A stretch of 64,000 bases of DNA, from NCBI RefSeq assembly GCF_002504165.1, contig NZ_CP021404.1, positions 1,798,001 through 1,862,000 of the forward strand. Reading direction: 5' to 3'. The position numbers and the translations under genes are program-made. Below the pieces are notes generated by a model, which saw nothing but the letters and a program-made list of their open reading frames with translations, was not told the DNA's origin and searched no databases. Shown here piece by piece: positions 1-9,335 of the stretch; positions within the stretch are counted from its first letter, which is position 1; each line of letters opens with the position of its first letter. This stretch comes from Pacificitalea manganoxidans. Lineage in GTDB: Bacteria; Pseudomonadota; Alphaproteobacteria; Rhodobacterales; Rhodobacteraceae.

Positions 1-375
1 GTCTTTGGCGCGACGGAGATGATCAGCTCCATGCTGGCGCTGCTCATCTTCATCGGGCTGGGTGTCGCGAATGCGCGGGACAAGCACATCGTCGTCGAAC
101 TGGTCGACGGTTATGTGCGGGCGCTGAACCCCCGGATCTACGATATCATCGTGCAGGGCTTCTCGATCCTCGCCATGGCGTTGATCGTGTTCGTTCTCTA
201 CGAGCAGGCGGTCGAGGCCGCGCATCTCGACGCGCGCACCGTTGTTCTGGAATGGCCGCTGGCATGGATCATGGGCATGGTCACGGCGCTCGGAGCCTTG
301 AGCATCGTCAGCCAGATCCTCGGACTTGTGACCCGCAATCCCGAACCGTCCGCTCATCATCTGGAGGATATGTGA
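1..375 (+). CDS. TRAP transporter small permease (DctQ), 5' truncated by the window edge
   Basis: The reading frame is open from base 1, so the start lies upstream; about 124 residues are visible. It is hydrophobic with three visible membrane segments, as expected of the C-terminal part of a four-helix TRAP small (Q) subunit, which pairs with the large M subunit in the inner membrane. Its stop codon overlaps the start of the next gene by one base (TGATG), the normal DctQ-DctM arrangement. The periplasmic binding protein (DctP) that would define the substrate is presumably further upstream and is not in the window. The downstream sulfatase and SulP genes suggest a sulfated or sulfonated organic anion, but this is inference. 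Confidence 0.85.
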   Translation, partial: VFGATEMISSMLALLIFIGLGVANARDKHIVVELVDGYVRALNPRIYDIIVQGFSILAMALIVFVLYEQAVEAAHLDARTVVLEWPLAWIMGMVTALGALSIVSQILGLVTRNPEPSAHHLEDM

Positions 376-1670
376 TGGCTATAGCCCTAATCGGGTTCGC
401 CGTTCTGCTTGGCCTGTGTTTCCTTGGGTTTCGGGTGGGCTTTGCCACCCTGATCGTGGGGTTCGTCGGCTTTGCCATGCTGCGGGGCTGGGAAGCCTCC
501 TTTGCGATGGTGGGCCAGCAGGTTTTCCACGACAGCATGAATTACAACCTGTCGGTCATTCCGCTGTTCATCCTGATGGGGGTGTTCATCGTGCATGCCC
601 AGATCAGCAAGGATCTGTATGATGCGGCCTATGCGGCGCTTGGCCGGTTCCGCGGCGGGCTCGCGCTGGCGACCGTGCTGGCAGCGGGCGGGTTTTCCGC
701 CGTCTGCGGCTCGACGCTGGCCACCGCGGCCACGATGTCCAAGGTGGCGATGCCGCCGATGCGGAACTACAAATATTCAGACCGGCTGGCGGCGGGGACC
801 ATCGCTGCGGGCGGCACGCTGGGGATCATGATCCCGCCGTCCGTGCCACTGGTCATCTACGGCCTGATCGCCGAGCAGGATATCGGCCTGCTGTTCATCG
901 CGGGGATCCTGCCGGGGCTGCTGCTGATTACGCTGTTCATGATCTGCGTGGGCATCGTGGTGCGGCGCGATCCGCTGGCCGCGCCGGATGCCCCGCCGCT
1001 GGAACCCGCCCGCAAGAAAGAAGCCATCCGCGGCACATTGCCCGTGCTGATCCTGTTTATCGTCGTGCTGGGCGGTATCTATTCGGGCGCGTTCACCGCC
1101 ACCGAGGCCTCTGGCATCGGGGCGTTCGGCGCGGCGGTGATCGCGGTCATGCGCGGCAATCTGCGCAGCATCGGCGAATGGCGCACCTGTCTGGCGGACG
1201 CCACGGTGACCACCGCGACGATCTTTATCGTGCTGCTGGGGGCGATCGTATTCTCGCAGTTCATCAACCTGTCGGGCATGCCCTATGATCTGCTCGACTT
1301 CGTCGACCACCATGAATTGACACCCTTCCAGTTGGTGATCTTCGTCTGCGTGATCGCCATTCTGATGGGCATGGTGTTCGAGGCCATCGGTATCCTTGTC
1401 CTGCTCGTTCCGGTTTTCCTGCCGGCGCTGCAACTGAGCGGAATCGACATGATCTGGTTTGGCATCCTTGTCGTGCTGGTGTCCGAGATCGGGCTGATTA
1501 CGCCGCCCATCGGAATGAACGTGTTTGTGGTCAAATCGGTGCTGCCCGATGTGAAGCTGGGCGCGATCTTCCGAGGGGTGACCCCCTATATCATCGCGTT
1601 GGTCACCGGCCTCATTCTGGTGCTGCTGGTGCCACAGATCGCTACTTTCCTACCCGGCCTGATGAGGTAA
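375..1670 (+). CDS. TRAP transporter large permease (DctM)
   Basis: 431 residues, start ATG at 375 overlapping the previous stop by one base. The protein is almost entirely membrane helices, the usual length and character of the catalytic 12-helix M subunit of a DctPQM TRAP transporter, which drives Na+-dependent solute uptake. Typical family segments are visible: the SAVCGSTLATAATMSKVAMP re-entrant loop near residue 115, IMIPPSVPLVIYG near 155, and the C-terminal SEIGLITPPIGMNVFVVK motif. A longer in-frame start at 252 would overlap dctQ deeply and is not favoured. The sulfatase gene begins six bases after the stop, so the two are almost certainly co-transcribed. Confidence 0.93.
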   Translation: MAIALIGFAVLLGLCFLGFRVGFATLIVGFVGFAMLRGWEASFAMVGQQVFHDSMNYNLSVIPLFILMGVFIVHAQISKDLYDAAYAALGRFRGGLALATVLAAGGFSAVCGSTLATAATMSKVAMPPMRNYKYSDRLAAGTIAAGGTLGIMIPPSVPLVIYGLIAEQDIGLLFIAGILPGLLLITLFMICVGIVVRRDPLAAPDAPPLEPARKKEAIRGTLPVLILFIVVLGGIYSGAFTATEASGIGAFGAAVIAVMRGNLRSIGEWRTCLADATVTTATIFIVLLGAIVFSQFINLSGMPYDLLDFVDHHELTPFQLVIFVCVIAILMGMVFEAIGILVLLVPVFLPALQLSGIDMIWFGILVVLVSEIGLITPPIGMNVFVVKSVLPDVKLGAIFRGVTPYIIALVTGLILVLLVPQIATFLPGLMR

Positions 1671-1676
1671 ACACCC

Positions 1677-3263
1677 GTGACTGCAATCAAGAACATCCTC
1701 TTCATCATGGCCGATCAGCTGCGCTGGGATTACCTGAGCTGCTACGGTCACCCGCATCTGCACACGCCGCATATCGACCGGCTGGCGGCGCGGGGGGTGC
1801 GGTTCGACCGGGCCTATGTGCAATCGCCGGTCTGTGGGCCGTCGCGGGCATCGTGCTACACCGGACGCACGGTGTTCAGCCACGGCGCCACATGGAACCG
1901 GGTGCCGCTGCCCGTGGGGGAACTGACGCTGGGCGATTACCTGCGGCCCCTTGGCGTGCGCACGGCGGTGGTGGGCAAGACCCACATGGTGCCCGACCGC
2001 GAAGGCATGACCCGTCTGGGGCTCGACAGCACCTCCGAATTGGGGTTGCGGATCGGGCAGCCGGGGTTTGACCCCTATGAGCGCGACGACGGTCTGCACC
2101 CGAACCCGCTGCTGCGCAGAAAGGGGGGGAGCCTCGCCTATAACGATTGGTTGCGCGCGCAGGGCTATGATGGGGAAAACCCGTGGAATGACTATGCCAA
2201 CGCCGCCGAAGGGCCGGATGGCGAAATTCTGTCAGGCTGGCTGCTGAAGCATTCCAACCTGATGGCGCGGGTCAAGGAGGAGCATTCCGAAACCGCCTAT
2301 ATGACCATGCGGGCGCGGGAGTTCATCGAAGAGAGCGGCGACACGCCGTGGCTCTGCCATCTGAGCTATATCAAGCCGCACTGGCCCTATATCGCGCCCG
2401 CCCCCTATCATGACATGTATGGGCCCGAGAGCTTCCTCCCCGTCAAACGCAGCGAGGAGGAGCGGCAGGATACGCACCCGGTGCAGGCGGCGTTCATGAA
2501 TATGGAAGTGGGTCGCGTTTTCTCTGCGGACGGCACGCGGGAGACGGTTCTGCCAGCCTATATGGGCCTCATCAAGCAGATCGACGACCATCTGGGGCGG
2601 CTTTTCGCGTGGCTGGAAGAAACCGGCCGCGACCGCGAGACCATGATCGTGCTGACCTCCGATCACGGCGATTACATGGGCGATCACTGGATGGGCGAAA
2701 AGGAACTGTTCCACGAGCAGTCCGTGCGCGTGCCGCTGATCGTGTTCGACCCCCGCCCGGAGGCCGACGCGACCCGGGGCACAGCCTGCGACGCGCTGGT
2801 CGAGGCCATCGATCTGGTACCGACGTTTCTGGAAGCGACCGGCGCGCCGCCGGTCGATCATCGGCTCGAAGGTCGCTCGCTCATGCCGCTGCTGCGCGGG
2901 GAAGCGCCGCAGGATTGGCGCGACGCGGTGTTCTCCGAGATCGACTATGCCTTCTACGCGGCGCGCGAAACGCTGGGCATCGATGTGAAGGATGCGCGCG
3001 GCTACATGATCCGCACCGATCGATGGAAATACGTCTATTTCCGTAAATTCCCGCCGCAGCTTTTCGATCTGCTGAACGATCCCGACGAGTTCACCGATCT
3101 GGGCCGTCATCCGGATTACGAGGCGGTGCGCCGAGATATGAGCGACCGGTTGATGGATCGGCTGACGGGCCGCCGCAATCGCGTGACGATGACGGATGAG
3201 GAGGTCATCGCCCTGCGCCGGGATGAATCCGATTCAGGCATCATGATCGGCAAATGGGGCTGA
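1677..3263 (+). CDS. Type I sulfatase / phosphonate monoester hydrolase-like enzyme
   Basis: 528 residues, GTG start six bases after dctM. This is an alkaline-phosphatase-superfamily hydrolase: metal ligands in IMADQ (D13, Q14), and the formylglycine motif CGPSR at C53-R57, whose Cys is converted to formylglycine in active type I sulfatases. A later TSDHGDYMGDH segment supplies the second metal-ligand group. The C-terminal stretch FPPQLFDLLNDPDEFTDL resembles rhizobial phosphonate monoester hydrolases, so sulfate ester and phosphonate/phosphate monoester substrates are both possible. No signal peptide is visible, so it should act in the cytoplasm on something imported by the TRAP system. Its 3' end overlaps the SulP gene by 10 bases. 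Confidence 0.88.
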   Translation: MTAIKNILFIMADQLRWDYLSCYGHPHLHTPHIDRLAARGVRFDRAYVQSPVCGPSRASCYTGRTVFSHGATWNRVPLPVGELTLGDYLRPLGVRTAVVGKTHMVPDREGMTRLGLDSTSELGLRIGQPGFDPYERDDGLHPNPLLRRKGGSLAYNDWLRAQGYDGENPWNDYANAAEGPDGEILSGWLLKHSNLMARVKEEHSETAYMTMRAREFIEESGDTPWLCHLSYIKPHWPYIAPAPYHDMYGPESFLPVKRSEEERQDTHPVQAAFMNMEVGRVFSADGTRETVLPAYMGLIKQIDDHLGRLFAWLEETGRDRETMIVLTSDHGDYMGDHWMGEKELFHEQSVRVPLIVFDPRPEADATRGTACDALVEAIDLVPTFLEATGAPPVDHRLEGRSLMPLLRGEAPQDWRDAVFSEIDYAFYAARETLGIDVKDARGYMIRTDRWKYVYFRKFPPQLFDLLNDPDEFTDLGRHPDYEAVRRDMSDRLMDRLTGRRNRVTMTDEEVIALRRDESDSGIMIGKWG

Positions 3264-5053
3264 GGCCGCGCCACCCGGCAGGAGGCAGCCGCAAGCTGCG
3301 CCTGCCGCAAGTGGTGAATTTCGACTGGCTGCACCAGATGACAGGCGCACGTTTGCGCGCCGATATCCTCGCCGGGTTGACCGGCGCGGCGATTGTTCTG
3401 CCGCAGGCCGTGGCCTTTGCCGCTATAGCCGGGCTGCCCCCGGAATATGGCTTGTTCACCGCGATGGTGCCGCCGGTGATCGCCGCGCTCTTTGGCTCGT
3501 CCCTTGTCATGGTGTCAGGGCCGACGACCGCGATTTCGGCGGTCGTGTTCAGCGCGCTGGTGGGGGAGATGGAGCCCGGCTCGCCCGAATTCGTTTCGGG
3601 GGCGATCCTGCTGGCGCTGATGGCCGGGGTGATTCAGCTGTGTCTCGCGCTGGCGCGCGCCGGGCGTCTGGCCGGGTTCGTGTCCCATTCGGTGATGATC
3701 GGTTTTACCGGGGCGGCGGCGATCCTGATCGCGGTCAGCCAGCTTGGCCCGGCGTTGGGGCTGGCGAGCACATCGGCCTATGGCATCATTGACCGGCTGA
3801 TGGCGGTGGGGGCGAACCTTTCCACCACCAACCCGATTGCTGTGCTTTCCGCGGCTGTGACATTGGTGACGGTGGTTCTGTTTCGCCGTTATCTGCCACG
3901 CTGGCCCGGCTTTCTGATCGCTATCGTTGCCGGAACGCTGGTGGTGATGCCTTTTGGCGAGGCGGCCGAGGGGATGGCGTTCGTCGGGGCGCTGCCCTCC
4001 GCCTATCCCGTGTTCGCGTGGCCTTCCTTGGGGATTGGCAGCTGGACCGAGATGCTGGAAAGCGCCTTTGCCATCGCGCTGATCGGCCTGCTCGAAGCCA
4101 TCGCGATCGGGCGCAGCATGGCGCATAAGACCCGCACGGACTTCGACGCCAACCGCGAAGTGCTGGGGCAGGGATTGTCGAATGTCACCGGCTCGCTGTT
4201 TCAGTGCTACCCCGCGTCGGGCTCTTTCACCCGCTCCGGGGTCAATCTGGAATCGGGTGCCACATCGCCGATGGCGGCGATTTCTGCGGCGCTGTTTCTT
4301 GTCGTGATGGTCGCGCTGTTTCGGTCCTATGTCGGGCTCGTCCCGATTGCCGCCATCGCCGGGCTGATCCTTTACGTCGCCTATAAGCTGATCGATCTGG
4401 CCGAAATCCGGCATCTGGCCCGGACCAGCCGCACCGAAACCGCCATCGCCGCGCTGACCTTTGCCGTGGGTCTGGCTGCGAACCTTGAATTGGCGATCTA
4501 TGTCGGTGTGCTGGCGTCGCTCGCCGTGTTTCTCAACCGCAGCGCCAATCCGGTGCTGGCCGTCGGTGCGCCGGATGCGTCGGGCGATCACCGCACCATC
4601 CGCAACGCCGAGCTTTTCGATCTGCCGGAATGCCCCGCGACGCTGATCCTGCGCCTTGATGGGCCGCTTTTCTTTGGGTCGGTCGATACGATCAACGCGC
4701 GGCTGCGCAGTCTGGCCCGGCAGCGTCCCGAGCAGATCAACCTGATCCTGATCCTGCATGGGGTCGGGGAGGTGGATCTGGCCGGGGTCGAGCTTCTGGA
4801 AATCGAGGCGGGACGCCGACGCGCGGCAGGGGGCGATCTGTTCGTCGTCTGCCATTATCCGCCACTGGCCGAACGGCTGCGTCGGCTGGGGCTTGCCGTG
4901 ATCCTCGGCGAGGATCGGTTATTCCGTAACAAGGGCGCCGCGATTTCAGCCACGGTCGACAACATCGCCCCCGACACCTGCGCCTATTGTGACGCCCGCG
5001 TTTTCGCCGAATGCGCCGCCCGGCCCGACCGGCGGATAGGTGGCACAGTCTGA
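3254..5053 (+). CDS. SulP family anion (sulfate) transporter with C-terminal STAS domain
   Basis: Up to 599 residues from ATG 3254, inside the end of the sulfatase gene; GTG codons at 3311 and 3314 are plausible alternative starts because the first 20 residues are basic and unlike the family. The SulP membrane core begins at FDWLHQMTGARLRADILAGL and contains LPQAVAFAAIAGLPPEYGLF, the classical SulP signature. A cytoplasmic STAS domain covers roughly residues 450-560. An unusual cysteine-rich tail (CAYCDARVFAEC) follows; its role is unknown. Position directly after a sulfatase suggests it exports or balances the sulfate released, or imports the same anion. Confidence 0.9.
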   Translation: MGLRPRHPAGGSRKLRLPQVVNFDWLHQMTGARLRADILAGLTGAAIVLPQAVAFAAIAGLPPEYGLFTAMVPPVIAALFGSSLVMVSGPTTAISAVVFSALVGEMEPGSPEFVSGAILLALMAGVIQLCLALARAGRLAGFVSHSVMIGFTGAAAILIAVSQLGPALGLASTSAYGIIDRLMAVGANLSTTNPIAVLSAAVTLVTVVLFRRYLPRWPGFLIAIVAGTLVVMPFGEAAEGMAFVGALPSAYPVFAWPSLGIGSWTEMLESAFAIALIGLLEAIAIGRSMAHKTRTDFDANREVLGQGLSNVTGSLFQCYPASGSFTRSGVNLESGATSPMAAISAALFLVVMVALFRSYVGLVPIAAIAGLILYVAYKLIDLAEIRHLARTSRTETAIAALTFAVGLAANLELAIYVGVLASLAVFLNRSANPVLAVGAPDASGDHRTIRNAELFDLPECPATLILRLDGPLFFGSVDTINARLRSLARQRPEQINLILILHGVGEVDLAGVELLEIEAGRRRAAGGDLFVVCHYPPLAERLRRLGLAVILGEDRLFRNKGAAISATVDNIAPDTCAYCDARVFAECAARPDRRIGGTV

Positions 5054-5081
5054 CAGATCAGGCCGCCTGCTGCGCGCGGCG

Positions 5082-6839
5082 TCAGGGCTTTGACAGGGCA
5101 TGTCGACGGGCTGCGCGGACCGCTGCGGACGCGGCTCTGGCGGCGAGCCAAAGCGCCGCGCCGCTGGCCAAGACCGTGGCGATATCGCTGATGATTGCTT
5201 GGGCCGTCCCGATCAGCAGCAGACCGGGGAAATACACGATCAGAAACGGGATCAGGAAAAGGATCCAGCCAAAGCGCAGCGCGGCGAATGCGGTGCGGTA
5301 AAAGCCCGCGCCAGTCAACCCGCTGGCCGCGAGAACGGCGAATGCGACGGGCGGCGTTATCATGGATATCACGCTGAAATAAAAGACGAACATATGCGCG
5401 GAAAGAACCGGAATGCCAAGTTTGACAAGCCCCGGTGCCAGCATAATCGCCACGACGATATAGACGCCGCTGGTGGCCATCCCAGTGCCGAGGATGATCG
5501 CCGCAAGACCCGACAGAAGCAGCGACAGAAACAGGCTCGTCTCGCCCAGCTGGCCGATCTTCATCGATAGCAGCACATCGACCCCGGTGATCGACAGCAC
5601 CGCCATGATGCAGCCGAGCGCGGATGCGGTGACGACAAGGTTGCCGATCGCGCGTCCGGCGCGGGCGGGCAGGGCGCGGAACTGCTGCAGCGTCTGGGCC
5701 ACGCCATTGCGCAGCACGCCCGCGACGATCCCCAATCCCATGCCCGACACCCCCGCCAGTGCCACGTTGTCGGAGCGGAGGAGAAGGGTCACGAAGACCC
5801 CGATGATGGGCAGCAGATAGAACAGATCCCTGCGGACTAGTTTCGGCGGCGTTTCGATGGCCCCGCCGGGGGTCGCGGCAACGCCCGCAGCCATCCGGTC
5901 CGCGCAGAGAAACAGCACCATGACGCTGAGAAGAGCGGGAAGCAGCGCCGCGCCCGCGATGGTTAGATAGGGCAGGCCGGTAAAGTCCGCCATGAGAAAG
6001 GCCGCCGCGCCCATGATCGGGGGGATGACCTGCCCAAGCGTCGAGGCGACGGCCTCGACCCCGCCGGCTTGGGCGCCGCTCAGCCCCAGCTTGCGCATGC
6101 TCGCGATGGAGAACGTGCCCGATGTCATCACATTGGAGGTGGCGCTGCCGCTTATCGTGCCGAACAAGGCCGAGGAGAGCACCGCGACCTTGATCGCGGC
6201 GCCACGGCTGCGGCGGGTGGCGAGTATGGCGATGGTTTCGATGACGCGGGTGGCGCCGATCAGGTTCACGACGACGCCAAAGCCAATATAGACAACGACA
6301 ACGTCCGAAATGACCCGCAGGGCGTTGCCCAGAAACCCTTCGCCGCCAAAGGTGAGGTAAAGCGCGTAGCGTTCAAGCGAGATCGGCGGCGAGGCCAGCG
6401 ATCCGCCTGCAAATTGCATGGCATAGCCAAGCACCAGAAACCCACCGACAAGGATGCCGAAATGCGCGCCGCTCGCCGCCCAGCAAGCGGTCAGGGTCAG
6501 CCCGGCAAGCGCCAGTGCCAAAGCTATATTGCGCGGGGTGGGGAGGATGAAATGTGCCGTGGCGCTTCCGTAATGGCGCACCATCATGACCCCGACGAAG
6601 GCGGTTACAGCCGCCGCAAGCACCAGCGTGACGGTCCAGACGGTGCCGCCTTCGGGGCGCAGCCGGGACAAAAACACATAGACCAAGGCCAGCGTGAGTT
6701 CTGTCGTGGCGAATTGCTCCATATTCGCCGAAGAGGACAGCATGCGCCACGGATCGAGATGCCACAGAACCGGCACGAGCAGCAAAAGAACGCCGGTCGC
6801 CCCCGCTAGGACGCGACCGGCCTCGCTTAGGCGTGTCAC
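5082..6839 (-). CDS. TRAP transporter fused permease (TAXI type)
   Basis: 585 residues, GTG start at 6839 overlapping the stop of the upstream TAXI binding-protein gene by four bases. It is a single polypeptide of many membrane helices that merges the small and large TRAP permease subunits, as is typical of TAXI systems. The conserved loop SSALFGTISGSATSNVMTSG (about residues 220-240) and the GQVIPPIMGAAAFLMADFTG segment are the fused-permease signatures. Together with the partner gene it forms a complete sodium-coupled uptake system; TAXI systems usually carry small organic acids such as glutamate or 2-oxoglutarate, but the substrate here cannot be read from sequence. Confidence 0.93.
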   Translation of the reverse strand: MTRLSEAGRVLAGATGVLLLLVPVLWHLDPWRMLSSSANMEQFATTELTLALVYVFLSRLRPEGGTVWTVTLVLAAAVTAFVGVMMVRHYGSATAHFILPTPRNIALALALAGLTLTACWAASGAHFGILVGGFLVLGYAMQFAGGSLASPPISLERYALYLTFGGEGFLGNALRVISDVVVVYIGFGVVVNLIGATRVIETIAILATRRSRGAAIKVAVLSSALFGTISGSATSNVMTSGTFSIASMRKLGLSGAQAGGVEAVASTLGQVIPPIMGAAAFLMADFTGLPYLTIAGAALLPALLSVMVLFLCADRMAAGVAATPGGAIETPPKLVRRDLFYLLPIIGVFVTLLLRSDNVALAGVSGMGLGIVAGVLRNGVAQTLQQFRALPARAGRAIGNLVVTASALGCIMAVLSITGVDVLLSMKIGQLGETSLFLSLLLSGLAAIILGTGMATSGVYIVVAIMLAPGLVKLGIPVLSAHMFVFYFSVISMITPPVAFAVLAASGLTGAGFYRTAFAALRFGWILFLIPFLIVYFPGLLLIGTAQAIISDIATVLASGAALWLAARAASAAVRAARRHALSKP

Positions 6840-7789
6840 CGTTGCTCAATTCCCTGAGCCTCGAAAAAGGCGATTGCGGCAGGGTGGTAGGGCATCGGCA
6901 CGTCGGCATACATGTTTTCCGGCAAGAACCAGCTCAGGCTTGCCACCATCTCTTCCATCTGGGCCTTGCCGCCCTGCAACGCCGTTAGAAGTGCGGTCAC
7001 ATCGGCGTCCGGGCGGGCGTCGTTGGTGTAGACGAAGTAATCATATTGCAGGATGGTGGTGACATCGTCGATATCCATCAGGTTCTCGGCGGGCTCCAGT
7101 TCATAGAGGCTCGCCACGGGCAGAATTTCTTTCACGTTCGCAAGGGTTTCTGGGCTGTCGTTAAGGTCGATTGCGCGGAGTCCACCGACCTGAACCGACA
7201 CGTTGGCATCGCGCGGCGAACCCACGACGAAGATATATGCGTCAATGTCCCCGGCGATGAAGGCATCTGCCATCGCGCTGAAGTTCGCGACCGGAACCTG
7301 CTCCACATCGTCGTAATCCAACCCGCCCGTTGCCAATAGGGTGGAGATCAGCAATTCCCCAGTAACAGTCGTGCCGAACCCAGCGGGAAGGCGCATGCCT
7401 TTCAGGTCAGCGACGGACTGAATGTCAGAGTCGGCGCGCACGCCCACGGTCATCCGCAACGGCAAGAGCCGCGCGACAAGCCGCAGGTTTTTCTGCTGAA
7501 AGTTCTCAAAGGTGCCAGCGCCCGACGAGGCCTCCAGAAGTGCATAGGCATTTTCAAGCCCGAGGCCGATTTCGTTGCTGTCGACCATCGGCAAAGCTTG
7601 CGACGTCGATTGGAAGGGCAACGGACGGATATCGAGATCAGAGATCTCTGCCGCAACCGTGCTGACGGCCAATCCCAAATTATGGGTGGAGGAGCCCTGC
7701 CTTGCAGTTGCAATGCTGATTGGCTCGGCAACCGCAGCGGTGGATGAGGTGAAAACGACCACAGCCGCCAGTATTTTTGTGAGGGACAT
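6836..7789 (-). CDS. TAXI family TRAP transporter solute-binding protein
   Basis: 317 residues with a cleavable signal peptide (MSLTKILAAVVVFTSSTAAVA, cleavage before EPIS). Mature sequence features typical of TAXI proteins are ISIATARQGSSTHNLG at the start, LRLPAGFGTTVTG-type binding-cleft residues near 135, and the VGSPRDANVSV segment. ATG at 7789 is preceded by AAGG at suitable spacing. It is the first gene of a two-gene operon with the fused permease. It is transcribed divergently from the adenylation/carrier-thioesterase pair, with a 100-bp shared intergenic region, so transport and that pair may be co-regulated; this last point is inference. Confidence 0.93.
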   Translation of the reverse strand: MSLTKILAAVVVFTSSTAAVAEPISIATARQGSSTHNLGLAVSTVAAEISDLDIRPLPFQSTSQALPMVDSNEIGLGLENAYALLEASSGAGTFENFQQKNLRLVARLLPLRMTVGVRADSDIQSVADLKGMRLPAGFGTTVTGELLISTLLATGGLDYDDVEQVPVANFSAMADAFIAGDIDAYIFVVGSPRDANVSVQVGGLRAIDLNDSPETLANVKEILPVASLYELEPAENLMDIDDVTTILQYDYFVYTNDARPDADVTALLTALQGGKAQMEEMVASLSWFLPENMYADVPMPYHPAAIAFFEAQGIEQR

Positions 7790-7889
7790 GCGCTTACCTT
7801 GCCTTGCTGTTCACATCCCTGTGACTGTAGGTGACCCCTGGTAAGGTTACAATGATAACGCTCACGGTAGGTAAGGAGTTCGGACGCTT

Positions 7890-9335
7890 ATGATGACCGT
7901 CGCCGATATTTTTCTCGCACACGCGTCCCAGCTTGGCGACACATCTGCGCTGGTGGCCGACGGTCGCAGTCTTACCTTCCGCGATATTGGCGATCAGGCG
8001 GCGCAAACGGCGCGGGTGCTGCTGGATCTCGGCGTGCGGGCGCATGATCGCGTGGGCATAACCACGCGGCGCGGCGCGGATTGCGTGGTCGAGAGTGTCG
8101 CGCTCTGGATGATCGGGGCCACGGTGGTGCCGCTGGATTTCCGGATGCCTGCTGTCGAAATGGCGACGCTTGTGGCGGAGTTCGATCTGACGACCGTGTT
8201 GACGGACCGTGGCATGGGGTTGTCGGGGGTGACGGAATGTGTGCGTGATGAGGCATGGCGGGCGAAGATCGCCGCCGCGTCAAACCTGCCGCCCGAGGCA
8301 CCCGCTGATCCGGGGCTGGCGATCATATCGCTCACCTCGGGTACCACGGGGCGTCCCATTGGGATTGCGCTCAGCCATGTCCAATTCGTCCTGCGCACCA
8401 ACCAGTATGGCAGGGTGACGGCCGGCACCGGGCAGACCTTTGCCTGTGCCGGGCTCATGTCCTTCTCGGCGGTGCGCAATCATGCCTTTGGTCACCTGCT
8501 CGCCGGGAATACGGTGCGGCTGTATCCGCCGCTCATGGACGCCTCTGAATTCATCGAGCGGCTACAGGCGGACCGGGTCACGAATACCTTCTCGGTGCCG
8601 ACAATGGTGCGCAATATGCTTGCGGTCGCAGCGGGGGCGCGCGCGCCCGTTCTGCCGAACCTGCGCTGCCTTTACGCCGGTGGCGCGGATATGAGCACCG
8701 AGGATAAACTTGCCGCGCGTAGGCTACTGACGCCCACCTTTCTGCTTTGTTTCTCAAGCTCGATCACGGGCACATGTTCAATCCTGCAAGGCGATGACCT
8801 TCTTGCCCGTCCCGACACGGATGGCCGGATCCTGCGCGGCATCCGGGTCGAGGTGGTGGACGATCAGGACAATACGGTCCCTGAGGGTGAGATCGGCTTG
8901 CTGCGGGTGCGTTCGCCCGCGATGGCAAGCGCGCTCATCGGCGGCAAAGGGCGCGCGCAGGGTGACAAGCTTAAGGGCGGATGGGCCTATACCGGCGATC
9001 TGGCGGCGGTGTCCGATAACTTCCTGTCGATCCGAGGCCGCTCCGGCGACTTCATCATTCGCGGCGGCGCGAATGTTTATCCAAGCGAGATCGAGCATGC
9101 GATCATGACGCTCGACGGGGTGCGGGAATGTGCGGCCATCGGGTTTGCATCCGCACGCGAAGGGCAGGAGATCGCGGCATTCGTGGCGGGGGACGGCCTG
9201 ACCGAAGACAGGCTCGTGCGGCATTGCCGGGCCACTCTTTCGCCGGATAAGCGGCCTCGGCGCTTTTTGTTCGTGGATGCCTTGCCCCGCAACGCCAATG
9301 GCAAAGTCCTGCGCAAGGAGCTTGTCGTGCAATGA
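7890..9335 (+). CDS. Adenylate-forming enzyme (acyl-CoA synthetase / NRPS adenylation-domain type)
   Basis: 481 residues, ATG at 7890 (a second ATG follows immediately) with TAAGGAG 11 bases upstream. ANL superfamily motifs are present in order: A3 ISLTSGTTGRPIG near residue 147, LRCLYAGGADM, A7 AYTGDLA, A8 GRSGDFIIRGGANVYPSEIE and A10 NANGKVLRKEL with the catalytic Lys. The usual A5 motif YGxTE is replaced by FSSSITGTCS, an atypical variant. The enzyme should activate a carboxylic acid as its AMP ester and load it on CoA or on a carrier protein. The next gene, overlapping by four bases, encodes exactly such a carrier domain, so loading in trans is the likely role. Substrate not predictable by eye. 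Confidence 0.88.
   Translation: MMTVADIFLAHASQLGDTSALVADGRSLTFRDIGDQAAQTARVLLDLGVRAHDRVGITTRRGADCVVESVALWMIGATVVPLDFRMPAVEMATLVAEFDLTTVLTDRGMGLSGVTECVRDEAWRAKIAAASNLPPEAPADPGLAIISLTSGTTGRPIGIALSHVQFVLRTNQYGRVTAGTGQTFACAGLMSFSAVRNHAFGHLLAGNTVRLYPPLMDASEFIERLQADRVTNTFSVPTMVRNMLAVAAGARAPVLPNLRCLYAGGADMSTEDKLAARRLLTPTFLLCFSSSITGTCSILQGDDLLARPDTDGRILRGIRVEVVDDQDNTVPEGEIGLLRVRSPAMASALIGGKGRAQGDKLKGGWAYTGDLAAVSDNFLSIRGRSGDFIIRGGANVYPSEIEHAIMTLDGVRECAAIGFASAREGQEIAAFVAGDGLTEDRLVRHCRATLSPDKRPRRFLFVDALPRNANGKVLRKELVVQ

Noticed and set aside
3515-4855. 446-codon open frame antisense to the SulP gene
   Set aside because: Arg/Gln/His-rich product with no motif; SulP on the other strand is clearly real.
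7790-7889. Operator in the divergent region between the TAXI and adenylation genes
   Set aside because: GTGACC...GGTTAC is only an approximate repeat, and no regulator is encoded nearby.
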